From contig CAWHGB010000008.1 of assembly GCA_963828855.1 (NCBI GenBank), forward strand, positions 1-64,000: 64,000 nucleotides of DNA. Reading direction: 5' to 3'. Each line of letters starts with the position of its first letter. Position 1 is the stretch's first letter. Of the stretch, positions 28,710 through 37,018 are shown in pieces. The position numbers and the translations under genes were made by a program. The DNA comes from CAVVEQ01 sp963828855. GTDB lineage: Bacteria; Chloroflexota; Anaerolineae; Anaerolineales; Anaerolineaceae. The notes beneath the pieces were generated by a model. The model was not told the DNA's origin. It saw nothing but the letters and a program-made list of their open reading frames with translations, and searched no databases.

Positions 28710-29846
28710 ATGAGTTACCTTATAGATTTCAATAACCCAACCGTAAGCGGCAAAGAATTCGCTTATATGACTGAAGCGATTCAAAACCATCACATTTCAG
28801 GGGATGGAATTTTCACCCAGAGATGCAGTGAGCTTCTGGAAAAAGAACTGGGGGTGCCAAAAGTATTGCTCACCACCAGCTGCACGCACGCCCTGGAGAT
28901 GTGTGCCCATTTGCTTCAGATTCAGCCAGGCGACGAAGTCATCATTCCATCATTCACCTTTGTTTCAACCGTCAACGCGTTTGTCCTTCGCGGTGCGAAA
29001 CCAGTATTCATCGATATTCGTCCCGATACACTTAATCTCAACGAGGCTCTCCTGGAAGGGAAGATCACAAATCGCACCAGGGCGGTGGTTCCGGTTCATT
29101 ATGCAGGTGTTGGGTGCGAAATGGACCCGATACTTTCCATCTGCAAGGAGTACAACCTTGCAGTCGTGGAGGATAACGCCCACGGGTTATTTGGAAAATA
29201 TCAGGGCAAAAACCTGGGTACCTTCGGAACACTTGCCACCCAGAGTTTCCACGAGACCAAAAACATCACCTGCGGTGAGGGTGGAGCTCTATTGATAAAT
29301 GATCCTGAACTTATCGAAAAAGCTGAGATCATCCGGGAAAAAGGAACCGACCGCAGCAAATTCTTCCGCGGGCAGGTGGATAAATATGGATGGGTGGATA
29401 TGGGTTCAAGTTACCTCCCCTCCGATATGCTGGCCGCCTTTCTGCTGGGGCAGCTTGAAAATCGGGAGAGCATTCAGGCGAAACGACGGTCTGTCTGGAA
29501 TTACTACAATGAAAACTTGCACGAGTGGTGTTCGCGATTCGGGGTACGCCAACCGTACATCCCGCCTGCCTGTGAACAACCCTTCCACATGTATTACCTG
29601 CTTTTCCCATCCTTGAAGGTCCGCCAGGATTTTATCCAGTATCTTCGACAAAATGGCATCAATGCTGTGTTTCATTACCTCCCTCTCAATACATCCCGGA
29701 TGGGAGAAAAATTTGGGGGCAAACCCGGGGATTGCCCAGTTACTGAAAGGATCAGCGACCAACTGGTTCGTTTGCCCTTGCACATGAAATTATCAGAAGA
29801 TGATCTGGCTTACGTTGTGGAAACGATTTCTAAATTCTCCTTTTAG
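28710..29846 (+). CDS. wecE: dTDP-4-amino-4,6-dideoxygalactose transaminase-like (WecE/RffA type)
   Basis: PLP-dependent DegT/DnrJ/EryC1 aminotransferase acting on dTDP-4-keto-6-deoxy sugars. TTSCTHALEMCAHLL, GDEVIIPSFTFVSTVNAFVLRGAKPVF, VVEDNAHGLFG, and the PLP lysine in SFHETKNITCGEGGA are closely WecE-like, and RDGTDRSKFFRGQVDKYGWVD-type sequence follows (here EKGTDRSKFFRGQ). Start: ATG 28710 is five bases after AAGG; ATG 28707 is equally in frame. About 378 residues, intact. It would use the product of RfbB, so a 4-amino-4,6-dideoxyhexose is the likely end product of the first half of this operon. Confidence 0.92.
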   Translation: MSYLIDFNNPTVSGKEFAYMTEAIQNHHISGDGIFTQRCSELLEKELGVPKVLLTTSCTHALEMCAHLLQIQPGDEVIIPSFTFVSTVNAFVLRGAKPVFIDIRPDTLNLNEALLEGKITNRTRAVVPVHYAGVGCEMDPILSICKEYNLAVVEDNAHGLFGKYQGKNLGTFGTLATQSFHETKNITCGEGGALLINDPELIEKAEIIREKGTDRSKFFRGQVDKYGWVDMGSSYLPSDMLAAFLLGQLENRESIQAKRRSVWNYYNENLHEWCSRFGVRQPYIPPACEQPFHMYYLLFPSLKVRQDFIQYLRQNGINAVFHYLPLNTSRMGEKFGGKPGDCPVTERISDQLVRLPLHMKLSEDDLAYVVETISKFSF

Positions 29847-29902
29847 TCGCTCTTTTTCCATCTCGATTATTCGAATTCCAGTATCCAAACATCTTCCCTT
29901 TG

Positions 29903-29911
29903 TGCTAGAAT
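29903..29911 (+). promoter_or_regulatory. Candidate extended -10 for the 29918 gene
   Basis: TGCTAGAAT resembles TGnTAtAAT. It ends only seven bases before the ATG at 29918 and no Shine-Dalgarno sequence is present, so the mRNA would be leaderless or nearly so. No clear -35. Confidence 0.35.
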
Positions 29912-29917
29912 TTACAT

Positions 29918-30313
29918 ATGGACAAAGAAAATCCCCTTGACCAAAGAATCGATCCCAGATTAACCATTTGGTTACCGCTTGGGATTGTTATTGCACTCGT
30001 TGTGCTGACGGTGGCAGTTTTTCTCACCGCATATTTTACTGGCGGGGAGATCTCCAAATGGGCTAGTGCATTCTCTACCCTTGCGATCATCACCATCCTA
30101 ATCACCAGCCTGCTGGTTTTCGCCATCCTCGCATTCGGTATCGGCGGAATGAAGGAACTCTCCAAGTTGATGCCGGGATGGATGCTCAAAATCCAGGTCT
30201 ATGCCACTATAGGGAATGCGAATGGGAAAAAATTCTCGAATGGGGTTACCCGGCCGGTAATTCTCGTCCGGCAAGGAATCGCGGGTTTTCGATCCGCGTT
30301 CTCCCGCAAATAA
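29918..30313 (+). CDS. Small membrane protein, unrecognised
   Basis: 131 residues with two strong membrane segments: LTIWLPLGIVIALVVLTVAVFL (about 20-42) and ALAIITILITSLLVFAILAFGIGG-like stretch (about 54-77), then an amphipathic basic tail (WMLKIQVYATIG; VRQGIAGFRSAFSRK). I do not recognise a family. It is followed 30 bp later by another small membrane protein gene and then by a strong terminator, so the two form a short transcription unit. Confidence 0.7.
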   Translation: MDKENPLDQRIDPRLTIWLPLGIVIALVVLTVAVFLTAYFTGGEISKWASAFSTLAIITILITSLLVFAILAFGIGGMKELSKLMPGWMLKIQVYATIGNANGKKFSNGVTRPVILVRQGIAGFRSAFSRK

Positions 30314-30343
30314 TTTCTTAGACTTCTCGTAAAAGAGGTGAAT

Positions 30344-30544
30344 ATGGAACCCTGGAAAACAAGAACTCTCGTCACAGGTGGATTGCTCGGTGCGTTTGCC
30401 GGATTACTCGCAGCGTTGTTGATGGTTAAGAAATCAGAAACTACTCAAACCCAACCACAATTGACAACATCCGATGGTGTGAAGATCGGAATTGGTATTC
30501 TTGGTCTAATAAAATTGATCACGGATCTTGGAACCTCCAAGTAG
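30344..30544 (+). CDS. Small single-span membrane protein, unrecognised
   Basis: 66 residues: MEPWKTRTLVTGGLLGAFAGLLAALLMVKK gives one glycine/alanine-rich span near the N-terminus, followed by a polar Thr/Gln stretch and a second weakly hydrophobic segment (GVKIGIGILGLIKLI). ATG 30344 has AGAGGTG just upstream, better than the GTG at 30338. The layout recalls YtxH-like proteins but no family can be assigned. Followed at once by a rho-independent terminator. Confidence 0.7.
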   Translation: MEPWKTRTLVTGGLLGAFAGLLAALLMVKKSETTQTQPQLTTSDGVKIGIGILGLIKLITDLGTSK

Positions 30545-30574
30545 GTGTTATATAAATTTCCATGACACCTGCCA

Positions 30575-30605
30575 AAATATTAGGCAGGTGTTTTCATTCT
30601 AATAA
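30575..30605 (+). terminator. Strong rho-independent terminator
   Basis: Perfect inverted repeat ACACCTGCC/GGCAGGTGT (30575-30583 and 30593-30601) with a nine-base loop, followed by TTTTCATT. It closes the unit of two small membrane protein genes. Confidence 0.85.
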
Positions 30606-31627
30606 TGCCCCGCAATAAAAATATAAATGTTCCCCCTGAGGTGATCGTTCTGGGTCAAATCACCCGGGATTTCATCATCCCTACCAGAGGAAAAGCAGTT
30701 TCGGATATCCCTGGCGGTTCCGCTTTATATTTCGCTGCAGGTGCAGCCGTTTGGAAAAAGCAGATGATCGGGGTTGTCTCCCAGGTTGGGGATAATTTTC
30801 CGCTTTCAAAATTACATTTCCTGGAAAAACACGGTATTGACCTAACTGGCATTCGCGTCCTCGCTCATCCGGAGGATAACCGCTCCTTCCATTCCGGGAT
30901 CACAGATTTATCAGAAAACCAGGTACCAACAATTCACTACCATTCCGCCGAAAAAGAGCTCCCCCGAGCGCTATTGGGATATCAAAATAAAAGTCGTGAT
31001 CTAAAATCACGCCTGTCCAAATCAGTCAGCATCCTACCCAAAGTTCCTCCTGGTTACATGAAATCTCACCTTGCTCATCTTTGCTCGGCACAAACGGATT
31101 ATCGTATAGCCCACACAGCTCTATTGCAGCGAAATTTTGCTGGTTTGATCAGCCAATATGTTTCGGAAGTTCCCCCGGACCAAAAGTCCAGGGATCAAAT
31201 AATTTCTTCCCTGGGATGCCTGTTCTGCCTGGTGATTAAAAAAAATGCATTGAAGGATTTGGTCAATTACGATTCGAATGATTATGCTTCCATCATTAAA
31301 TCGACGATGCATATAAGGGCAGAGTATCTGGTCGTTCTGCTTGGAGAACAAGGCAGATTGCTTGTTGAGACTCGCTCTGGCAGAAAATGGTTCATCCCTC
31401 TCTACCCCCTCCAGGCGATTAACCCCACCGGAAAGAATCATTCGTTCTGTGGGGGGTTTTCGGCAATGATCCGCGAGAATTATGATCCGCTTGATGCTGT
31501 TATTGCTGGAGCGGTCTCTTCATCATTGGTGGCAGAGGGGACGGGACTAAGATATCCCTTGGAAGCTCCGTCTCAGCTATTGGAGTCCCGGTTCAACCGG
31601 CTTCGACGCCTTATCCGCAAGATTTAA
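30605..31627 (+). CDS. PfkB-like sugar kinase fold with degenerate active site
   Basis: 340 residues, ribokinase-like fold. The first PfkB signature is recognisable: VIVLGQITRDFII and DIPGGSALYFAAGAAVWKKQMIGVVSQVGDNFP. The second signature, normally DTTGAGDxFxGGF, reads NPTGKNHSFCGGF at residues 273-285, so the catalytic aspartate is replaced by His279 and the GAGD oxyanion loop by GKNH. The protein is therefore probably not an active kinase of the usual type. No Shine-Dalgarno is seen before ATG 30605, which directly abuts a terminator; a later start is possible. Its 3' end overlaps the convergent cyclase gene by 51 bp. Frame is intact throughout. Confidence 0.82.
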   Translation: MPRNKNINVPPEVIVLGQITRDFIIPTRGKAVSDIPGGSALYFAAGAAVWKKQMIGVVSQVGDNFPLSKLHFLEKHGIDLTGIRVLAHPEDNRSFHSGITDLSENQVPTIHYHSAEKELPRALLGYQNKSRDLKSRLSKSVSILPKVPPGYMKSHLAHLCSAQTDYRIAHTALLQRNFAGLISQYVSEVPPDQKSRDQIISSLGCLFCLVIKKNALKDLVNYDSNDYASIIKSTMHIRAEYLVVLLGEQGRLLVETRSGRKWFIPLYPLQAINPTGKNHSFCGGFSAMIRENYDPLDAVIAGAVSSSLVAEGTGLRYPLEAPSQLLESRFNRLRRLIRKI

Positions 31628-33355
31628 TTCCTCGGTTTTCGTGAACCCGATCACTTCGAATACCTTGATCGGATCCCGTTTTCCCTTTGCCTGGATAGGA
31701 TCCACTTGTTTTACCTTTAAAACATCGCCTGCCCGGTGATAAACTTCCTCGCTTATTAGTATCATCCCCGGCAGAGACGCCTCCTGGATACGTTTGGCAA
31801 TATTCACCGTGTCACCTATAGCGGTGTAATCCATTCGTTCTTCCATCCCGATCAACCCCATGATCGCTGGTCCGCAGTGGATCCCGATCCCTGATCTCAG
31901 ACGTGTTTCTGAGGACAACCCTTTGTGTATATTGGTTTCTCCCATATGGATGGCCACTGCCGATCGGATGGCCCGCATAACGTGGTCCGCCTGCTTTACT
32001 GGCGCATTAAACCAGGCCATTACCGCATCCCCAAGGAATTTGTCGATGGTACCGCCTTCCGATAAAATTGCCTCCGCTGCATTTGCCAGGTAGCGGTTGA
32101 GGATCGCCACCAGCTCCTCGGAGTTAATTTCTTCACTCAGGTTGGTGAACCCCCTGAGATCTGCGAAGAGAACAGTTATCTCAGCTCTGCGTCCACCCAT
32201 CTGGAAATTATTGGTCTCCAATTGAGCAATCACAGCGGGAGAGACCATTTTTTCGAACAACTTCCGCTGTTCTTCCAGTCGTTTTTTCTCGGTCAGGTCA
32301 TCCATCACAATGACCACACCCTGGGTCTTGTTTTGTCCGTCCTTCAAAGGGGTTAGTTTAAGATTCAGATCAACCTGTCCACGAACTGGCAACCTCAAGC
32401 TGGATTCCAAGCTCTGGTTCGCTTGGTCCGTTTTCAGGATCTGCGTAACTGCCGGTCTGATGGCAAGCGCAAGGGAAGGTATTTCATGCGCAAGGCTCTG
32501 ACCGAAAAGCTCCACTGAGCTTTTCCCAAGGATAGTCTCAGCAGCCTTATTGCAGGTGAGGATCCTTCCATTTAGGTCAATCGTTAACAAACCGGAAGCC
32601 ACCGAGGTGAAAACGTGATCCATAAGGTTTTTCAACCGGGAGACTTCATCGAGTGTTCTGCGCACAGAGTCGAATAACCGGGCATTCTCTATTGCAAAGG
32701 ATGCCTGGTTGGCAAATCCGACCAGTAAGTCGAGATCTTTATTCCCAAACATCCCGGTCTTGATCCGGTTATCAGCGTAGATCACCCCTGTGATCTCGTC
32801 CTTTGTTTTCATCGGAACGCACATTATCGAGCGCAGATTGAAAGCGATAACGCTTTCCTGACCTACAAATCGCGGGTCCTGTTGGGCATTGGTGGTTAGC
32901 AGCGGTTTTCCGTTGGCGATGACCGAATTCACGATTGTGGAGCTGAACGTCAGTTCGTTATCGGGCAGAGATTCCTGCTCCCAGTTGCGGGCCAACGTGG
33001 TTGTAAGAATCCCGGAGCTGTTCTTGAGCATCAGGAAGCCGCGCTCAGCGTGTGTCAGTCGGACGATCGTGTCCATAACGATCTGAAGCACAATATCAAG
33101 TTCAAGGGTGGAATTTACCACCTGTCCGATCTGAGCAAGGGCTCGCAGGCTTCTTCGCTCCTCTTCCTGCCGTTTGGAGATCTTTCGCAGAGTATCCACT
33201 TCGCTGCTCAGTTGCAGAATCCCTTCCGCTATCAAAGGCGGGTACCGCTGTTCATCCCCTTCAATTTTCGCCTGCATCCCATTGATCAATGCCTTCATGT
33301 ACTCCAACTTTTGATCCATATAGATGTTGGAGGCAGTTGAATTGTTATCTTCCAT
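31577..33355 (-). CDS. GAF-PAS adenylate/guanylate cyclase
   Basis: 592 residues: short N-terminal coiled region, GAF domain (about 70-235; RSLRALAQIGQVVNSTLELD to FANQASFAIENARLF), PAS domain (about 245-355; ASGLLTIDLNGRILTCNKAAETILG), and class III cyclase domain (about 385-565). Catalytic residues seen: metal aspartates Asp399 (VLFADLRGFTNLS) and Asp443 (DKFLGDAVMAWF), Lys439 consistent with adenine selection, and transition-state DTVNIAKRIQ. An active adenylate cyclase is likely, sensing a small ligand through GAF. Soluble. Its ATG follows directly the TAA of the transglutaminase gene, so the two are co-translated. Confidence 0.93.
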   Translation of the reverse strand: MEDNNSTASNIYMDQKLEYMKALINGMQAKIEGDEQRYPPLIAEGILQLSSEVDTLRKISKRQEEERRSLRALAQIGQVVNSTLELDIVLQIVMDTIVRLTHAERGFLMLKNSSGILTTTLARNWEQESLPDNELTFSSTIVNSVIANGKPLLTTNAQQDPRFVGQESVIAFNLRSIMCVPMKTKDEITGVIYADNRIKTGMFGNKDLDLLVGFANQASFAIENARLFDSVRRTLDEVSRLKNLMDHVFTSVASGLLTIDLNGRILTCNKAAETILGKSSVELFGQSLAHEIPSLALAIRPAVTQILKTDQANQSLESSLRLPVRGQVDLNLKLTPLKDGQNKTQGVVIVMDDLTEKKRLEEQRKLFEKMVSPAVIAQLETNNFQMGGRRAEITVLFADLRGFTNLSEEINSEELVAILNRYLANAAEAILSEGGTIDKFLGDAVMAWFNAPVKQADHVMRAIRSAVAIHMGETNIHKGLSSETRLRSGIGIHCGPAIMGLIGMEERMDYTAIGDTVNIAKRIQEASLPGMILISEEVYHRAGDVLKVKQVDPIQAKGKRDPIKVFEVIGFTKTEELNLADKASKPVEPGLQ

Positions 33356-35719
33356 TTACTCTCCGCTTCCTGAATGAATGTGGAAATGAATGATCTCTGT
33401 GATCTTCGATTTGATCATTTTTATCTGAATTTTCCATCGTAGAGCCTGCGCCCTTCGATCATCAGTTTCTTTTCCACCATACACCCAGTTTTGATAATCC
33501 ATTAGCAAGGCTTTAGCTTCAAGGGTGATCCACGGGCAACGTGCAATTAATTCATGAATGAATTCTGCTGGGGTTTTATTCCCGGGATTAATCCCGAATA
33601 GAAAAGACCCCAACTGCACGGTATCATTATATACAGTTTCAATTTCCGGGGTTTGCCATCGAAGCAAGGAATTCTCCAGGAAAGGTGAAATATGAATGGG
33701 AAACATCAATAATTTCGTGCGAATTATGCGAAGCAATCGGATTTTCGTCTGCCGATCTGTTCTTTCAAAAAGAATCATAGGTGTTCCAACCACCAGTCCA
33801 ATTACCAAAAGGAGCGCGGGTATTGGATCATAACCGCGTCCATGCTGGGGATCATTTTCAGAAATCGTTTTCACGGCTTCGGGAAAACCATTTTCAGGTG
33901 AAATGTTGTCATCTTCCCTTGGTGGTAAACCCAGGGGTTCATCGGGAATGGAAGCTGGAAGTTCAGACGAAGGAAGGTTCTCCGCTGAGGAAAACTGGAT
34001 TTCCGGTAAGGATGGAGTCGGTTCGAAGATCACCCAACCCTCCCCGGGGAAGTAAACTTCCGGCCAAGCATGACGGTTTCTTGCTTTTACGGTAAAGATC
34101 GTTCCTTCACCCGAAACCTCTCCTTCAGAAAACCCAACTACAAGCCGGGCGGGAATCCCTATCGCCCGAAGCAGGATCACTTCAGCAGAGGCAAAATAGT
34201 TACAAAAACCTTCTCCTCCTTCAAATAAGAACCATTCAATCCTATCCCGGTCATTCGCCGGTATATTCACCACTTCAGAGTAGCGATAATTTGATCTCAA
34301 AAATTCAGTGATCGCAACGGCTTTTTCATAGCTGGTCGTAGAATCGACAGTAATCCTCTCAGCCAAAGCTTGTATTCCAGGTTTGATCGCTTCTGGTATT
34401 TGCAGGTACCTCGTCTCTACCCAATCCGGGATTTCTCCTTGGGCGTCGGCCAATTCTTCAACACTCTTCGGTGAAAATAGTACATCCACCCTGTACCCAA
34501 AACCGGAAAGAACCGTATTCACGGGTTCAACCGCGATGATGTCTTTTTCCCCGTCGTTCCGCGGGGTGTAGATCAAATTGGCGGGGTTGTTGATCGAAAC
34601 AAATTCACCCGGGTAAAAATAATCACCCAGGGAGGAGTTGGCTTTGACCCGGTAGGTTAACGTGGTTTCGTTTGGTACCTCAGCTGGTTGAAGAAGTTGT
34701 GCTCCCCCTTCCAGTTGCACCTGTTTTTGTTCCCCTTCCTGCCAGGTTCCATCCTCATAGATCTCGTACACTTTGCTGCGCCAGTATATGCGATTATCGG
34801 CTGGTAATTCCTCAGAAGCAGTTACGGTGAAAACAATCGATTCCTCACTCGCCGCCTTTATTCCGAGCGGCAGGCTTGGGCCGAAGCTAATCGCCGTAGA
34901 GCGGGCACTCCCGCGGAGTGATGCTGTCAATCGCGCAAAGTTGTCCTGCAATTGATAGGAAAAATGATTAAAACGTTGCGATTCCGGGGTTCCGGCGGAT
35001 GCCGCCCGCACAGCAAGTGGGATGCTCCAGGCTGTTATTACAATTACTACTGATGCTAAAACGAGTCCGGGACGTATCGTCCATCGCAATTTCTGCCGAT
35101 CGGTTGACCCATTTATTTTTCTGGTTTCGGTCTGATCCATCGAGGTTTTGTAAACTACAAGCAAGAGTCCAGTGATGGCAGCGATACCGGTTACCCAGGA
35201 ATTCCGTTCCTTTTCGGGTAAAAAGTATTCAAGAAGAATAAAGATGAAAACAATGAGAATCATCGAAACTACAAAATTTCTATAACGCGTGTATGTGTAA
35301 GCACTGAACAATCCCCCCAACCAGAAAATGATAGTGAAAATCAAAAGTATGATTAAAGGCGAGGAAATCTCAGCGCCTGAAGAATATTCTTGGATTGAGA
35401 TTCCGACCTGGTAAAAAATGAAAAAAAGGTGATTTATAAGAGTTAGTGATGAATCAGTTACCAGAAATAATAAAAGAAATAGGATGACCAAAGTGAAAGA
35501 TAAAGTCAACCAGAAAACGGCAATCCGGTCGAATTTACTTCTACCAAGTAGGTAGCCGAATCCGAAGCCAATAATCAAACCAACGGTAACGAGGTCCAGG
35601 TTTGTCGTCCAATTCGTGCTTTTCAAATAAAGAGCAGCGAGGAGATACAATCCAAAGACCAGGATCAATCCTGGATAATCGAATTCCTGCTTTGAATCAT
35701 TCATTTTTTGAGTGTACAA
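33356..35719 (-). CDS. TgpA-like membrane transglutaminase
   Basis: 787 residues, intact. About six N-terminal membrane spans (DUF3488-like), an external domain with a transglutaminase core, a further span near GYDPIPALLLVIGLVVG and a cytosolic DUF4129-like tail (NPGNKTPAEFIHELIARCPWI). Papain-like triad: Cys506 in EGGEGFCNYFASAEVILLRAIGIPARLVVGF, His in RNRHAWPEVYFPGEGWV, and an acidic residue in IFEPTP, where Glu stands in the usual Asp position. Many Chloroflexota encode this protein next to a MoxR ATPase and DUF58 gene; neither is present here. Confidence 0.92.
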   Translation of the reverse strand: MYTQKMNDSKQEFDYPGLILVFGLYLLAALYLKSTNWTTNLDLVTVGLIIGFGFGYLLGRSKFDRIAVFWLTLSFTLVILFLLLFLVTDSSLTLINHLFFIFYQVGISIQEYSSGAEISSPLIILLIFTIIFWLGGLFSAYTYTRYRNFVVSMILIVFIFILLEYFLPEKERNSWVTGIAAITGLLLVVYKTSMDQTETRKINGSTDRQKLRWTIRPGLVLASVVIVITAWSIPLAVRAASAGTPESQRFNHFSYQLQDNFARLTASLRGSARSTAISFGPSLPLGIKAASEESIVFTVTASEELPADNRIYWRSKVYEIYEDGTWQEGEQKQVQLEGGAQLLQPAEVPNETTLTYRVKANSSLGDYFYPGEFVSINNPANLIYTPRNDGEKDIIAVEPVNTVLSGFGYRVDVLFSPKSVEELADAQGEIPDWVETRYLQIPEAIKPGIQALAERITVDSTTSYEKAVAITEFLRSNYRYSEVVNIPANDRDRIEWFLFEGGEGFCNYFASAEVILLRAIGIPARLVVGFSEGEVSGEGTIFTVKARNRHAWPEVYFPGEGWVIFEPTPSLPEIQFSSAENLPSSELPASIPDEPLGLPPREDDNISPENGFPEAVKTISENDPQHGRGYDPIPALLLVIGLVVGTPMILFERTDRQTKIRLLRIIRTKLLMFPIHISPFLENSLLRWQTPEIETVYNDTVQLGSFLFGINPGNKTPAEFIHELIARCPWITLEAKALLMDYQNWVYGGKETDDRRAQALRWKIQIKMIKSKITEIIHFHIHSGSGE

Positions 35720-35752
35720 TATTCAGTACTCGCCCGTCAATGAGGCACAATT

Positions 35753-36730
35753 ATGACATTCCTTTGGCCTTATGAAATACCCATTCTCGTTTGGATCCAG
35801 CATCTGGGCTCCTGGCTCATCCTACCTATGCAGTTTTTTTCCTTCCTCGGAACAGAAGAATTTTTCCTGCTCATTTTATCAGCGTTGTACTGGTGTGTGG
35901 ATTCAACCATCGGGTTACGGGTTGCGATCACCCTTTTGCTCAGCAATACAGTAAATGATTCCCTGAAACTGCTTTTGAAGGGAGCAAGACCATACTGGTT
36001 CGATAGATCAATAAATGGTCTTGCCCACGAATCCTCCTTCGGGATTCCTTCCGGGCACGCACAAAACTCAATGGTAGTTTGGGGTACCATTGCCCTCGGT
36101 TTCAGGAAAAGATGGTTAACGATCCTCTGCTGCTTCGCAATCTTCCTCATAGGATTTTCTCGAATGTACCTCGGGGTCCACTGGATCAGCGATGTGATCG
36201 TGGGTTGGCTGATCGGCTTATTACTGCTTTGGCTCGTAGCCAGGTTTGAAAAACCGGTCGTGCAGTGGTGGATTCAGAGACATGTCGGAACACAAGTCCT
36301 TTTATCAGCTTGTATTTCCTTTGTAATAATCATTCTCGGAATCATCTGGAGGTCAACTTTCACCGGTTGGCAACCACAAGCTGCCTGGCTTACGAATATC
36401 GCAGCGAATTTCCCAGCCGCAACTATCAATCCTGCCCCATTTTCTGGTTCCTTCACTTTGGCCGGTTTATGGTTCGGAATCCTGGTTGGTGCGAGTTTGA
36501 TGCAAAAGGAAGGTGGGCATCAACCTCCGCGTTCTCCCGGCAGGAAAATCGCCGCTTACCTGATCGGACTCACGGGGGTGCTCATCCTTTGGTATGGACT
36601 GGGAATGATTTTTCCCCGTAGCGAAGATCTGATATCTTATTTACTTCGATTCATTCGCTACAGCCTGGCAGGCCTTTGGATCGTGTTCCTGGCACCGCTG
36701 GTCTTCAGGCGTATGAAGATTTCATCTTAA
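35753..36730 (+). CDS. PAP2 superfamily membrane phosphatase
   Basis: 325 residues with about eight hydrophobic segments. The tripartite phosphatase signature is complete: KLLLKGARPYWFDR, SFGIPSGHAQNSMV and GFSRMYLGVHWISDVIVGW. Such enzymes remove phosphate from lipid phosphates such as undecaprenyl pyrophosphate or phosphatidic acid. The extra C-terminal helices (LIGLTGVLILWYGLGMIF; LAGLWIVFLAPLVF) make it longer than simple BacA-independent UppP-type PAP2. Divergent from the transglutaminase gene; a TACAAT at 35715-35720 may be its -10. Confidence 0.92.
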   Translation: MTFLWPYEIPILVWIQHLGSWLILPMQFFSFLGTEEFFLLILSALYWCVDSTIGLRVAITLLLSNTVNDSLKLLLKGARPYWFDRSINGLAHESSFGIPSGHAQNSMVVWGTIALGFRKRWLTILCCFAIFLIGFSRMYLGVHWISDVIVGWLIGLLLLWLVARFEKPVVQWWIQRHVGTQVLLSACISFVIIILGIIWRSTFTGWQPQAAWLTNIAANFPAATINPAPFSGSFTLAGLWFGILVGASLMQKEGGHQPPRSPGRKIAAYLIGLTGVLILWYGLGMIFPRSEDLISYLLRFIRYSLAGLWIVFLAPLVFRRMKISS

Positions 36731-36747
36731 TCATTTTGGAGGAATAC

Positions 36748-36972
36748 ATGAAAAAAATTTCAGCTTATATCCTGGGAGCATTCGCCGGAGCGGTGATCAT
36801 CAGCGGATTAGTCCTCCTGCTCGCACCCACTTCCGGAAAAGAGCTTCGGGAAAGAATCCGCATGAAATACCTGGAACTGCAGAACGAATTCAAAACTGCT
36901 TCCCAGGAACGCCGCGAAGAGCTTGAGGCTCAGCTTGCGAAACTGCGAAAAGGGCTGCCCGCCGGAGATTGA
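36748..36972 (+). CDS. YtxH-like small membrane protein
   Basis: 74 residues. ATG 36748 follows GGAGGAAT. N-terminal span ISAYILGAFAGAVIISGLVLLLAPTSGKELRERI, with the LLAPxSGKExR junction typical of YtxH-domain proteins, then a charged coiled coil. Eighteen bp after the PAP2 gene and probably co-transcribed. Function unknown for the family in this phylum. Confidence 0.85.
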   Translation: MKKISAYILGAFAGAVIISGLVLLLAPTSGKELRERIRMKYLELQNEFKTASQERREELEAQLAKLRKGLPAGD

Positions 36973-37018
36973 TCGAGAACGCAACCGATTAGTAAAATAT
37001 TTAGGGGGTTAATTTGGA

